Assembly: GCA_038227995.1 (NCBI GenBank) | Contig: JBBRPP010000014.1 | Span: 1 to 64,000, forward strand | DNA from: WLMZ01 sp038227995 | GTDB lineage: Bacteria; Actinomycetota; Acidimicrobiia; Acidimicrobiales; Ilumatobacteraceae | DNA length: 64,000 nucleotides | Reading direction: 5' to 3' | Part shown: positions 26,531 to 34,146 of the stretch, one piece after another | How the letters are laid out: each line of letters opens with the position of its first letter | Position numbering within the stretch: position 1 is the first letter of the stretch | Made by a program: the position numbers and the translations under genes | The notes under the pieces: model-generated | The model's input: only the letters and a program-made list of their open reading frames with translations | What the model was told of the DNA's origin: nothing | Databases searched by the model: none

Positions 26531-27811
26531 ATGCAAAACCGACGCAGTAAGACGCTGCTCACGGTCGCACTTGCGGGGGGCCTCGTGCTCGTCGCCTGTG
26601 GCAGCGACAAGAAGGCCGCAACGACCACCACAGCTGCTGCACCAGCCAGCAGCGCAGCACCCGCCAGCAGCGCAGCACCTGCCAGCAGCGCAGCACCCGC
26701 AACCACGGGCGCGACGGCGACCACCGGGGGCACCGCGACCACGGGCGGCACCAGTGCAGGCGTATCGCTGGCCGGCGATTGCCCGGACACGGTCAACATC
26801 CAGACCGACTGGATGCCAGAGGCCGAGCACGGCTTCCTGTACCAGATGGTCGGGGACGGCTACACGATCGACAAGGCCAAGGCCACGGTGACCGGTCCGC
26901 TGGTCGATGCGAAGGGCAACGACACCGGGGTCAAGGTCCAGGTCCGCTCGGGTGGTGCCGCTCAGCACTTCGACAGCGTGAGCACGATCATGTACAACGC
27001 GAGCGACTCGTTCCTGGGCTTCGTCTACACCGACGAGGGCATCCAGAACTCGGCCACCAAGCCGACCGTCGCGATCGAGTCGGGGTACAACAAGAACCCG
27101 CAGATGATCATGTGGGATCCCGCCACGTACCCCGATGTCACCGGCATCAAGGACCTCGGCACCAAGAAGGTCAAGATCCGCTACTTCGGTGGCGCGGCCT
27201 ACATGGACTTCCTGACCAGCACCGGCGTGCTCTCGACCGATCAGGTCGACGGCTCGTACGACGGCACCCCGACCCTGTTCGTCGCCGACGCAGGCAAGTC
27301 GGCCCAGCAGGGCTTCGGCTCGGCCGAGCCGTACCTCTACCAGAACGTCATCTCGGGCTGGATGAAGCCGGTCAAGTACCAGTACATCAACGATGTCGGC
27401 TGGAACAACTACGCCGAGTCCATCGCGACCAAGCCGGAGAACATCACCAAGTACGCGGCCTGCTTCAAGAAGCTCGTCCCGATCATCCAGGCTGCCAGCG
27501 TCAACTACCTCGCTGACCCCAAGCACGCCAACAAGGTGATCCTCGATGCCGTCGCCGCATTCGGCAATGACTTCGGCTGGAGCTACGACCAGGGCACGGC
27601 GGACTACGCAGTGAAGACGATCAAGGCTGACGGCCTCGTGGCCAACGGTCCTGACGGCGTCATGGGCAAGTTCGACACGACCCGCGTCGACGATCTGATC
27701 AAGATCGCGACGCCCGTGTACACCAAGCAGGACAGCCCGCCGAAGGCCGGCCTGAAGGCAGCAGACATCGTCACCAACGAGTTCCTCGACCCCTCGATCG
27801 GGATCAAGTAA
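26531..27811 (+). CDS. ABC importer substrate-binding lipoprotein
   Basis: This 426-residue protein has a lipoprotein signal with lipobox LVAC, lipidated at Cys23. A low-complexity Ala/Ser/Thr/Gly linker (about 29-75) contains three exact 6-residue units encoded by 18-bp repeats. The mature part resembles NMT1/THI5-like periplasmic-binding proteins, with DWMPEAEHGFLYQMVGDGY near the start, the pattern of pyrimidine-precursor or nitrile binding proteins. It is the binding component of the ATPase/permease above. A gggagag ribosome site lies before the ATG. A terminator follows. Confidence 0.9.
   Translation: MQNRRSKTLLTVALAGGLVLVACGSDKKAATTTTAAAPASSAAPASSAAPASSAAPATTGATATTGGTATTGGTSAGVSLAGDCPDTVNIQTDWMPEAEHGFLYQMVGDGYTIDKAKATVTGPLVDAKGNDTGVKVQVRSGGAAQHFDSVSTIMYNASDSFLGFVYTDEGIQNSATKPTVAIESGYNKNPQMIMWDPATYPDVTGIKDLGTKKVKIRYFGGAAYMDFLTSTGVLSTDQVDGSYDGTPTLFVADAGKSAQQGFGSAEPYLYQNVISGWMKPVKYQYINDVGWNNYAESIATKPENITKYAACFKKLVPIIQAASVNYLADPKHANKVILDAVAAFGNDFGWSYDQGTADYAVKTIKADGLVANGPDGVMGKFDTTRVDDLIKIATPVYTKQDSPPKAGLKAADIVTNEFLDPSIGIK
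26645..26698 (+). repeat. Three tandem 18-bp repeats in the lipoprotein linker
   Basis: The unit gccagcagcgcagcaccc occurs three times in a row, with one silent change in the second copy. It codes for Ala-Ser-Ser-Ala-Ala-Pro units of the flexible linker between lipid anchor and binding domain, and the copy number may vary between strains. Confidence 0.85.
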
Positions 27812-27845
27812 CTCCGCAGCAGTTCGCTGCACACGAACCTCGGGG

Positions 27846-27873
27846 AAGGGCGTCGGCTGCGGCCGGCGCCCTT
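27846..27873 (+). terminator. Terminator after the ABC importer
   Basis: A 12-bp GC-rich stem (27846-27857 with 27862-27873, one G-T pair) encloses loop tgcg and is followed by a pyrimidine-rich stretch. It lies 34 bp after the lipoprotein gene and separates it from the kinase gene. Confidence 0.75.
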
Positions 27874-27910
27874 CTTCGCATTTCCCGGCCAGACAGGCAA
27901 AGATACTGAC

Positions 27911-29818
27911 GTGGCGACAACCCATCGGATCGGCAAGTACCTCGCCGAGCGCGCCCTCGGCGCGGGCAGCTTCGCGACGGTCTGGCTGGCGTCCGACGAA
28001 TTGCTCGATGTGCAGGTGGCGATCAAGGTGTTGGCCGACAACTGGGCCCGCAATGCCGACATCCGCCGCCGCTTCATCGAGGAAGCCCGTCTCCTGCGCC
28101 GCATCGACCACGACCGCGTCGTGCGGGTCCACGATGTCGACGAACTCCCCGATGGCCGCCCCTACTTCGTGATGGCGGTCGCCGACCGCGGCACACTGCA
28201 CGAGAAGATCGAGGAACTGCCGAAGGGCCAGCCGATGGACACCGAGACCGCGCTGCGGCTCGGCCTCGAGATCTGCGAAGCGCTGTCCATCATCCACGAC
28301 TTCGGTGTCGTTCACCGCGACATCAAACCGAGCAACATCCTTTTTCGATCGGTGCGCAACCACGAACGCGAAGCAGCCCGCCGCGCCGGACGCACCATCG
28401 GTGACGACGCCGTGATGATCGGCGACTTCGGACTCGCCAAGGATCTCGCAGTCGCCAGCGGCTTCACCCTCGCCGCCGGCACTCCCGCATACATGGCTCC
28501 CGAGCAAGCGCACCCGACGGCGGTCATCGACCGACGTGTCGATGTCTTCGCCGCGACTGCGGTGATCTACGAGCTCCTCGCTGGGCACCCGGTTTTCAAG
28601 TCCGACACGCTGTCGGGGGTGCGCCGTACCAGGGCCGAGACCGAGGCCCAACCGTTGTACGAGGTGCGACCCGACTTGCCGCGGGAGCTGTCCGACGTGC
28701 TCGCCAAGGGCATGGCCCGGCTGCCCGATGATCGGTTCGACTCCTGCTACGCGCTCAGCGATGCGCTGGCCGTCTTCCTTCCCGAGAGCCGAACGACGAC
28801 GCTGGCACCGCCCGTCCGAACCTCCGAACACACGACGTCGATCAGCCAACCGGGCTCGATGCCACCCCCACCGCCACCGACCAGTCGAAAGTTGGCGGCG
28901 CTGCCGCTCACGGGCGTTGCGGGGCGGGTCAACGATCTCATCACCGGCTCGAAGTATCTGCTCGCCGACGAACCCGTTGCGGTGAATGCGACGGCGCGAC
29001 TCGTTCGTCCGTTCCTGACGACGGTGGTCGGGCCGAAGCTGCAGCACATCCAGGCACTCGTGCCTGGGCTGACGATGCGCGACGACATGGTGGTCGATCA
29101 CGTCGTCGACCCTGCCGACCAGCGGGTCGCGTCAGCTGACGTGGTCGTCCTGTTTTTCGACAGCTCGGACCCTGATCCCGTCGCCCTCATCACCGCACTC
29201 GCTGCGACGCTCAAGACAGCCGAAGTCGGACCATATGCCGTCGAGGCACTGGTGGTCGCGGCGCCCGGCGACGACCCGCAACGCGTGATCGACGCCGTGC
29301 TCGCCAGCCCCCTCGGCCTCACGCTGACGCCCGGACTGGTCGCCGCCGATCACCTGAGCGTCAGCCGCCTGCAGGCATTCATGCAGAACCTCGCAGACGT
29401 TCGGGGCGTCGCATTTCGGGCAACATCGGGTCTTCGCGTCGTGCAGCAGGCGATGAAGGTCGCACCCGGCGGACCCGGCCGGACCGAGCTGCTCGACCGC
29501 ATCGACGCACTGCAACAAGAACAGCCGTTGTTGACCGAACTCGAGTTGTTGCGCGAGATCGTGTCGGGAAGAACTGCGTTGCCGAGGTGGCTCCGCACCG
29601 AACTCGCGCGACTGCTGATCCACCCCGAGCCTGCGTTGCGACTGGGCGTCGCGCTCGACGCCGACGCGGGCACATTGCAAGCAGCGGTGGAGACGACGAG
29701 CACGGGATGGCGGGTGCTGGAGAACACCGGGCGAATCCCGTTCAGCGCCCGCAAAGCAATGCTCATCGCGCAGCAGGCGCTTGATCGGCTGCACGCCGAA
29801 CTCGCCTACTATGGCTAG
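27911..29818 (+). CDS. Soluble Ser/Thr protein kinase with unique C-terminus
   Basis: This 635-residue Hanks-type kinase has a complete domain (about 8-290): glycine loop GAGSFATV at 17-24, Lys39 in VAIKVL, HRDIKPSN with catalytic Asp137, DFG at 172-174 and APE at 196-198. A proline-rich linker (about 310-330) leads to a region of about 300 residues that I do not recognise, including a mixed alpha/beta part around VVVLFFDSSDPDPVALI. No transmembrane helix or PASTA domain is present, unlike PknB. It opens a cluster with a flavoprotein, a membrane protein, a second kinase and an FHA protein. The start is GTG at 27911. Confidence 0.9.
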   Translation: MATTHRIGKYLAERALGAGSFATVWLASDELLDVQVAIKVLADNWARNADIRRRFIEEARLLRRIDHDRVVRVHDVDELPDGRPYFVMAVADRGTLHEKIEELPKGQPMDTETALRLGLEICEALSIIHDFGVVHRDIKPSNILFRSVRNHEREAARRAGRTIGDDAVMIGDFGLAKDLAVASGFTLAAGTPAYMAPEQAHPTAVIDRRVDVFAATAVIYELLAGHPVFKSDTLSGVRRTRAETEAQPLYEVRPDLPRELSDVLAKGMARLPDDRFDSCYALSDALAVFLPESRTTTLAPPVRTSEHTTSISQPGSMPPPPPPTSRKLAALPLTGVAGRVNDLITGSKYLLADEPVAVNATARLVRPFLTTVVGPKLQHIQALVPGLTMRDDMVVDHVVDPADQRVASADVVVLFFDSSDPDPVALITALAATLKTAEVGPYAVEALVVAAPGDDPQRVIDAVLASPLGLTLTPGLVAADHLSVSRLQAFMQNLADVRGVAFRATSGLRVVQQAMKVAPGGPGRTELLDRIDALQQEQPLLTELELLREIVSGRTALPRWLRTELARLLIHPEPALRLGVALDADAGTLQAAVETTSTGWRVLENTGRIPFSARKAMLIAQQALDRLHAELAYYG

Positions 29819-29907
29819 AGCTTTTCGGCACCCGCATCAGCGAATGTATGTAACAGTATGCAATCGCGTTCTGACGGTACGAGCACGACCACATGGAGGG
29901 AAAATCA

Positions 29908-31488
29908 GTGTCGAACGACATGATCACCACGCCGGCGAGTGTGCTGGGCGCGGCAATGGAGACTGCGCCCGCAGCGCCGATGCCAGGAGACCTGAACGAC
30001 GAATTGCTCAAGACCGACATCTGGACCGACGACATGGTGTACCGCGCCGGCATCCCGATCATCGATGTGCCACTCGTCAGCTGCGGGGGCGGCATGGGGT
30101 CATTCGTCCTCTCCAACTATTTGCGGGTCGCCGGCCTCGACCCCTCGCAGATGAGGATCCTGAGCAACATCGACTACCCGTGGCAGACGTACGAGTACCT
30201 CACGAGAGTCAGCCAGGTACCGCGGCCCGAACGGCTTCGCAGCGACTCGCAAGGCATGCCTGATTGCCTCTGGGGCTTTCCCAGCTATGCGCTCCGCGAG
30301 GCGCGCAAGGACAAGAAGCTGTTCCCGATCTGGAACGTGCTCACCGAGCCGATCTTCGAGGATTACTGGACACCGCGGGCCGGCACCGTGTTCGAGGGCC
30401 TCGAGAAAGAAGTCGCCCGCACTCGCTACAAGGAAATGCTCGTCTCCGGCCAGGTACGCATGACGCGGCGCCGCAACGGTGGCGGCTACTTCACGATCCT
30501 GACCCCTCCTCCCGGAACCAGCGCGACCCGACGCATCGCCTACCGCAGCCAGTACGTGCACCTCTCGATCGGCTATCCAGGCCTCAAGTTCCTGCCCGAC
30601 CTGCAGGAGTACCGCTCGAAGTACAACGACCTCGCGCGCACGGTGAACGCGTACGAGCCGCACGAGCACGTCTATGAGAGCCTGTTGCGCAAACCGCAGA
30701 CCGTGCTGGTGCGCGGCGGCGGCATCGTGGCGTCGCGTGTCTTGCAGCGCCTGATGGAAGACCGAATCGACAAGGGTGCACAGACCCAGATCCTGCATCT
30801 CTTTCGCACCTACTACTCAGGACGTCACAACCAGTGGGGCAAGGCAAAACGGCGCGGCGAGTACGGCTTCGCGTTCCAAGGCTTCAATGCACCCAAGAGT
30901 GCGTGGGGCGGTCAGCACATCCAGCAGATGCTGAAGCTCGAAGGCCAGGCTCGCAAGGACCTGTACGAACTCACCGGTGGAGCGCACACGCCATACCGCA
31001 AGACCTGGCTACGCGAGATGAAGCTGAGCCGTGAGGCCGGCTGGTACATCACGTACCAGGGTGAGGTCACCGACGTGCGACCGGGCAACGACTGCGTCGT
31101 GACCACCATCAAGCAGGACAACGGCACGATGGCGTCGCTCGAGGCATCGGTGATCATCGATTGCACCGGACTCGAGGCAGACATCCGCGAACACCGCATC
31201 TACGCCGATCTGCTCGAGCACTCAGGCGCCGGCCGGAACCCACTCGGACGTCTCGACGTCGATCCGTCGTTCGAGGCCCGCGGCACACGCAGCGGCACCG
31301 GACGAATATACGCGTCCGGGTCGGCGACTTACGGCGGCTACTTCGCGGGCGTCGACACGTTCCTCGGCCTCCAGCTCACGGCACAACGCATCACCGATGA
31401 TCTCGCGAAGCAGGGCTTCGTCAAGCGCATCGGCATCGGCCGATCGGTGAGCCAATGGTGGAAGTGGATGCGTCACAAGCAGATCTGA
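29908..31488 (+). CDS. Flavoprotein-like oxidoreductase of unknown function
   Basis: This 526-residue protein has two dinucleotide-binding-like glycine motifs, SCGGGMGSF (58-66) and VRGGGIVASRVL (268-279). Its C-terminal segment reads like the FAD-binding end of flavin oxidoreductases (IIDCTGL, then GRIYASGSATYGGYFAGVDTFLGLQ). I cannot name a known enzyme. The start is GTG 29908, set by ribosome site ggaggg (29895-29900); an ATG at 29893 overlaps that site. It lies between two kinase genes and 52 bp before a small membrane protein, so it may be a redox output or sensor of the kinase pathway. That link is inferred only from position. Confidence 0.75.
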   Translation: MSNDMITTPASVLGAAMETAPAAPMPGDLNDELLKTDIWTDDMVYRAGIPIIDVPLVSCGGGMGSFVLSNYLRVAGLDPSQMRILSNIDYPWQTYEYLTRVSQVPRPERLRSDSQGMPDCLWGFPSYALREARKDKKLFPIWNVLTEPIFEDYWTPRAGTVFEGLEKEVARTRYKEMLVSGQVRMTRRRNGGGYFTILTPPPGTSATRRIAYRSQYVHLSIGYPGLKFLPDLQEYRSKYNDLARTVNAYEPHEHVYESLLRKPQTVLVRGGGIVASRVLQRLMEDRIDKGAQTQILHLFRTYYSGRHNQWGKAKRRGEYGFAFQGFNAPKSAWGGQHIQQMLKLEGQARKDLYELTGGAHTPYRKTWLREMKLSREAGWYITYQGEVTDVRPGNDCVVTTIKQDNGTMASLEASVIIDCTGLEADIREHRIYADLLEHSGAGRNPLGRLDVDPSFEARGTRSGTGRIYASGSATYGGYFAGVDTFLGLQLTAQRITDDLAKQGFVKRIGIGRSVSQWWKWMRHKQI

Positions 31489-31540
31489 TGCGCACATTTC
31501 CTCACCCACACGAACCCATTGCCTCAATCTGGAGTACGAG

Positions 31541-31993
31541 ATGATTCCAACACTCAGCGGTCGGATCCAAACCAGGATCTTCCTCATTCTGTTCATCGGC
31601 ATCCCGTGGACACTGATCATCACACCGGTGCTGCCGCACAGCCCAGGTGCGTCGTTGAGCAGCACGTACAAGGCGACGTTCTCAGCGCTCGCCATCGTGC
31701 TGGTCGTCGGCGTGTTCTTCTGGGAGATGCTCTACCACTTCCTCCAGCAGTATCGCTGGGAAAAGGACTGGCCGGTCATGTTCACCTTCTTCGAGGTGAT
31801 CAACGAAGCGTGGCTCGCGTATTTCCTGTTCGACAAGCTCAACATCGCCAAACACACCGACTTCGCGGCCACCAACTCGACGTTCTGGATCCACGTCATC
31901 TCGACGTGGATGATCATGTGGTTGTTCGTGCTCGGACCGATCAAGATCTTCTTCATCCGCTGGCGTTTCAACGGCGGCCGGATCTTCTTCTGA
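31541..31993 (+). CDS. Small four-helix membrane protein
   Basis: This 150-residue protein has four hydrophobic segments (about 12-30, 43-62, 80-97 and 113-135) and a basic C-terminus (RWRFNGGRIFF). Aromatic residues are frequent. I do not recognise a family. A ggag ribosome site precedes the ATG. The second kinase begins one base after its stop codon, so the two are translated as a pair; the protein may tether or signal to that kinase. Confidence 0.75.
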   Translation: MIPTLSGRIQTRIFLILFIGIPWTLIITPVLPHSPGASLSSTYKATFSALAIVLVVGVFFWEMLYHFLQQYRWEKDWPVMFTFFEVINEAWLAYFLFDKLNIAKHTDFAATNSTFWIHVISTWMIMWLFVLGPIKIFFIRWRFNGGRIFF

Positions 31994-31994
31994 C

Positions 31995-32825
31995 ATGGCC
32001 CCCCACGAATCCACGGACTCCGGTGGCGTGCCCTCCGCCCTTGGCGACTACAGGATCACCCGCTCGTTGAGCGAGGGCGGTCACGGCCGGTTCTACCTCG
32101 CAGACCCGCCGGCCCGCCTCGGCCTCGACAAGCCCGTCGTGATCAAGGTCGTCGCCGGCTCCCAAGAGGCGGGTTTCCGTCGCTTCACTCGCGAGCTGAA
32201 GCTGTTCGCTCGCGTCAACAGCCCGCACTTGGTCACGCTGTACGACGCCGGCCAGACCGAGGACTACTTCTTCTACTCGATGGAGTGGTGCGAGGGTGGC
32301 ACACTCGCCGAGCCCACAACGGAGCTGACCCGCAACGGCAAGTTGCGGGCCGTCGCCGACATCGCCCGGGCCGTCAACGACCTCCACGAATCCGGGATCG
32401 CCCATCGCGATCTGCGGCCCGGCAACGTCTTGCTCCGGGCCGACGGCTCCGGGTGCCTCGGCGACCTCGGTCTCGCCCAGCTCGGCACCGGTTCGGTGAC
32501 ATCGATGGCACCGATGGCCTCGGTCGGCTTCGTCGATCCGAAGCTGATCATGGGTGACTCGGCAAGTCGGGCCACCGACATCTATTCGCTCGGCGCCATC
32601 CTGCACTGGGCACTCACGGGAACCAGCATCCATCCGGGTATCGACGGCATCGATCCGATGATGGCGGTCCGGTCCGTTTTGCGCAACACTCCTCATGTTC
32701 GACGCGAGGACCTCAGCGCAGCCGAAGCCGACGTCGTCCTGGCGTGCATCGATGCCGATCCAGAACGTCGACCACAAACAGCGCTCGAGGTTGCCGAATT
32801 GATCGAAGCTCTTGGAGGACATTGA
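31995..32825 (+). CDS. Short Ser/Thr protein kinase, atypical motifs
   Basis: This 276-residue protein is a kinase domain and little else. The ATP-binding lysine is Lys51 (VVIKVV), the catalytic loop is HRDLRPGN with Asp139, and the metal-binding motif is DLG (157-159) instead of DFG. The glycine loop LSEGGHGRFYLA is imperfect and the APE motif is replaced by VDPK. Catalytic residues remain, so activity is possible, but these changes suggest altered regulation. The gene is one base after the membrane-protein gene and one base before the FHA-protein gene, showing tight coupling. Confidence 0.88.
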   Translation: MAPHESTDSGGVPSALGDYRITRSLSEGGHGRFYLADPPARLGLDKPVVIKVVAGSQEAGFRRFTRELKLFARVNSPHLVTLYDAGQTEDYFFYSMEWCEGGTLAEPTTELTRNGKLRAVADIARAVNDLHESGIAHRDLRPGNVLLRADGSGCLGDLGLAQLGTGSVTSMAPMASVGFVDPKLIMGDSASRATDIYSLGAILHWALTGTSIHPGIDGIDPMMAVRSVLRNTPHVRREDLSAAEADVVLACIDADPERRPQTALEVAELIEALGGH

Positions 32826-32826
32826 C

Positions 32827-34119
32827 ATGCAGACGTTCACCCTCATCCCGCAACAGGGTGCCGGCCGCGGCCGGTTGGTCCGCATCGGCAACACTGTCGT
32901 GTACTCGGCCGGCGATGTCGCGGCCGCATCGGCCCTTGTCGGCTGGTGTCGTCTCGTGGGTGATCGCCACGCGAGCGAGGTCATGGGTGAGCTCTCCCGC
33001 CTCGCGGCCGGAGGCGCCGCGCTCGGTCCGTTCTGCGCGATCGTTCTCGGCGACGACGTCGTCGACGTGCTCGTACAGGGTGGCGTCCCACTCGTTGCCC
33101 AGCGCGGTGGCGTTCCCGAGCGGATCGGAAGCGACGAGGGCAAGCCGTTCCAGACGCAGCTCTCGAACGTTTCGGCGATCGATCTCCTGTTCGGCGACAG
33201 CCAGGTCGACACACTGCTCGCGCTGCACGACGGCGTGGTCGCGGCCGACGGCTTCAGTCTGCGCGCGAACAACACGGCAGCACTGCCGTGGAGCCCGGCG
33301 CCGGCAGCACCCAGTCAACCGATGGCTGCCCAACCGGATCCCACTCCTGCGCAGGCGCCCGCCGTCGTCACAGCCCAGCCACTTCCGACCGCGATGATCT
33401 CGTTGCGTGACGAGACCGACGATCTCCCCGCGGCCACTCCGCTGCCGATCGCCGCAGCAACGGTGTCGGTCGCCCCGGCACCCGCACCGACCCCAACACC
33501 AGCACCGGCACCCGCACCGGCACCGGCACCATTTGCGGCCGCACCAATGTTGCCCGAGACCGCAGCGATGCCCGTGAGTGCCCCGCCACCAGCGCAGGCT
33601 CAGCCGCCCGCAGCAGCGCCCGAGCCGTCAGGCCCGAAGCCCGTGACGGTGAAAGGCCTCGTCTGCGCTCGCGGCCATTTCAACGACCCACGTACCCGGT
33701 TCTGCGCGACCTGCGGCATTGCGATGCACCAGACGAGCTTTATCCTCACCGACGACATCCGTCCACCACTGGGTGTGCTCGTGATGAGTGACGGCTCGTA
33801 TCACACGCTCGTCACGAGCCTCGTCTTCGGACGCGATCCCGACGATGATCCCGAAGTGCGCGAGGGTCGCGCTCAGGGCGTCACGCTGATCGACCCTGGC
33901 AACACCATCTCACGCGTTCACGCCGAGATTCGCGCCGTCGATTGGGATGTCCACATCGTCGATCACGGCTCGACCAACGGCACGTTCATCTGGTCGAACG
34001 ATCGCCAGCAGTGGGACCGTCTCGTCCCGAATCAACCGATCCTGCTCAACCCCGGCTCGCACGTCGCCTTCGGTCGCCTGACCGCGACGTTCGAGTCCTC
34101 GGCCCGCCAGAAGGGCTGA
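32827..34119 (+). CDS. Zinc-ribbon and FHA domain protein
   Basis: This 430-residue protein has an N-terminal alpha/beta region (1-150) of unknown role, a long Pro/Ala-rich linker (155-270), a small zinc-binding motif (Cys280, His284, Cys293, Cys296) and a C-terminal FHA domain with GRD near 335, SRVHAE at 362-367 and GSTNGT at 381-386. FHA domains bind phosphothreonine, so it is a likely substrate or reader of the kinases encoded just upstream. The ATG at 32827 is favoured by the ribosome site ggagga (32814-32819). It closes the plus-strand cluster. Confidence 0.9.
   Translation: MQTFTLIPQQGAGRGRLVRIGNTVVYSAGDVAAASALVGWCRLVGDRHASEVMGELSRLAAGGAALGPFCAIVLGDDVVDVLVQGGVPLVAQRGGVPERIGSDEGKPFQTQLSNVSAIDLLFGDSQVDTLLALHDGVVAADGFSLRANNTAALPWSPAPAAPSQPMAAQPDPTPAQAPAVVTAQPLPTAMISLRDETDDLPAATPLPIAAATVSVAPAPAPTPTPAPAPAPAPAPFAAAPMLPETAAMPVSAPPPAQAQPPAAAPEPSGPKPVTVKGLVCARGHFNDPRTRFCATCGIAMHQTSFILTDDIRPPLGVLVMSDGSYHTLVTSLVFGRDPDDDPEVREGRAQGVTLIDPGNTISRVHAEIRAVDWDVHIVDHGSTNGTFIWSNDRQQWDRLVPNQPILLNPGSHVAFGRLTATFESSARQKG
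33476..33532 (+). repeat. Pro-Ala coding hexamer repeats
   Basis: Degenerate gcaccg/gcaccc units encode alternating Ala-Pro (APAPAPTPTPAPAPAPAP), a rigid extended linker in the FHA protein. Confidence 0.75.
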
Positions 34120-34146
34120 GCCCAGATCTCAGCGGCTGTCGAAACC

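Noticed and set aside
26480..29101. Minus-strand open frame of 873 codons opposite the lipoprotein and kinase genes
   Set aside because: It spans a terminator and two well-supported genes on the other strand, and its translation is low-complexity Arg/Gly/Val without motifs.
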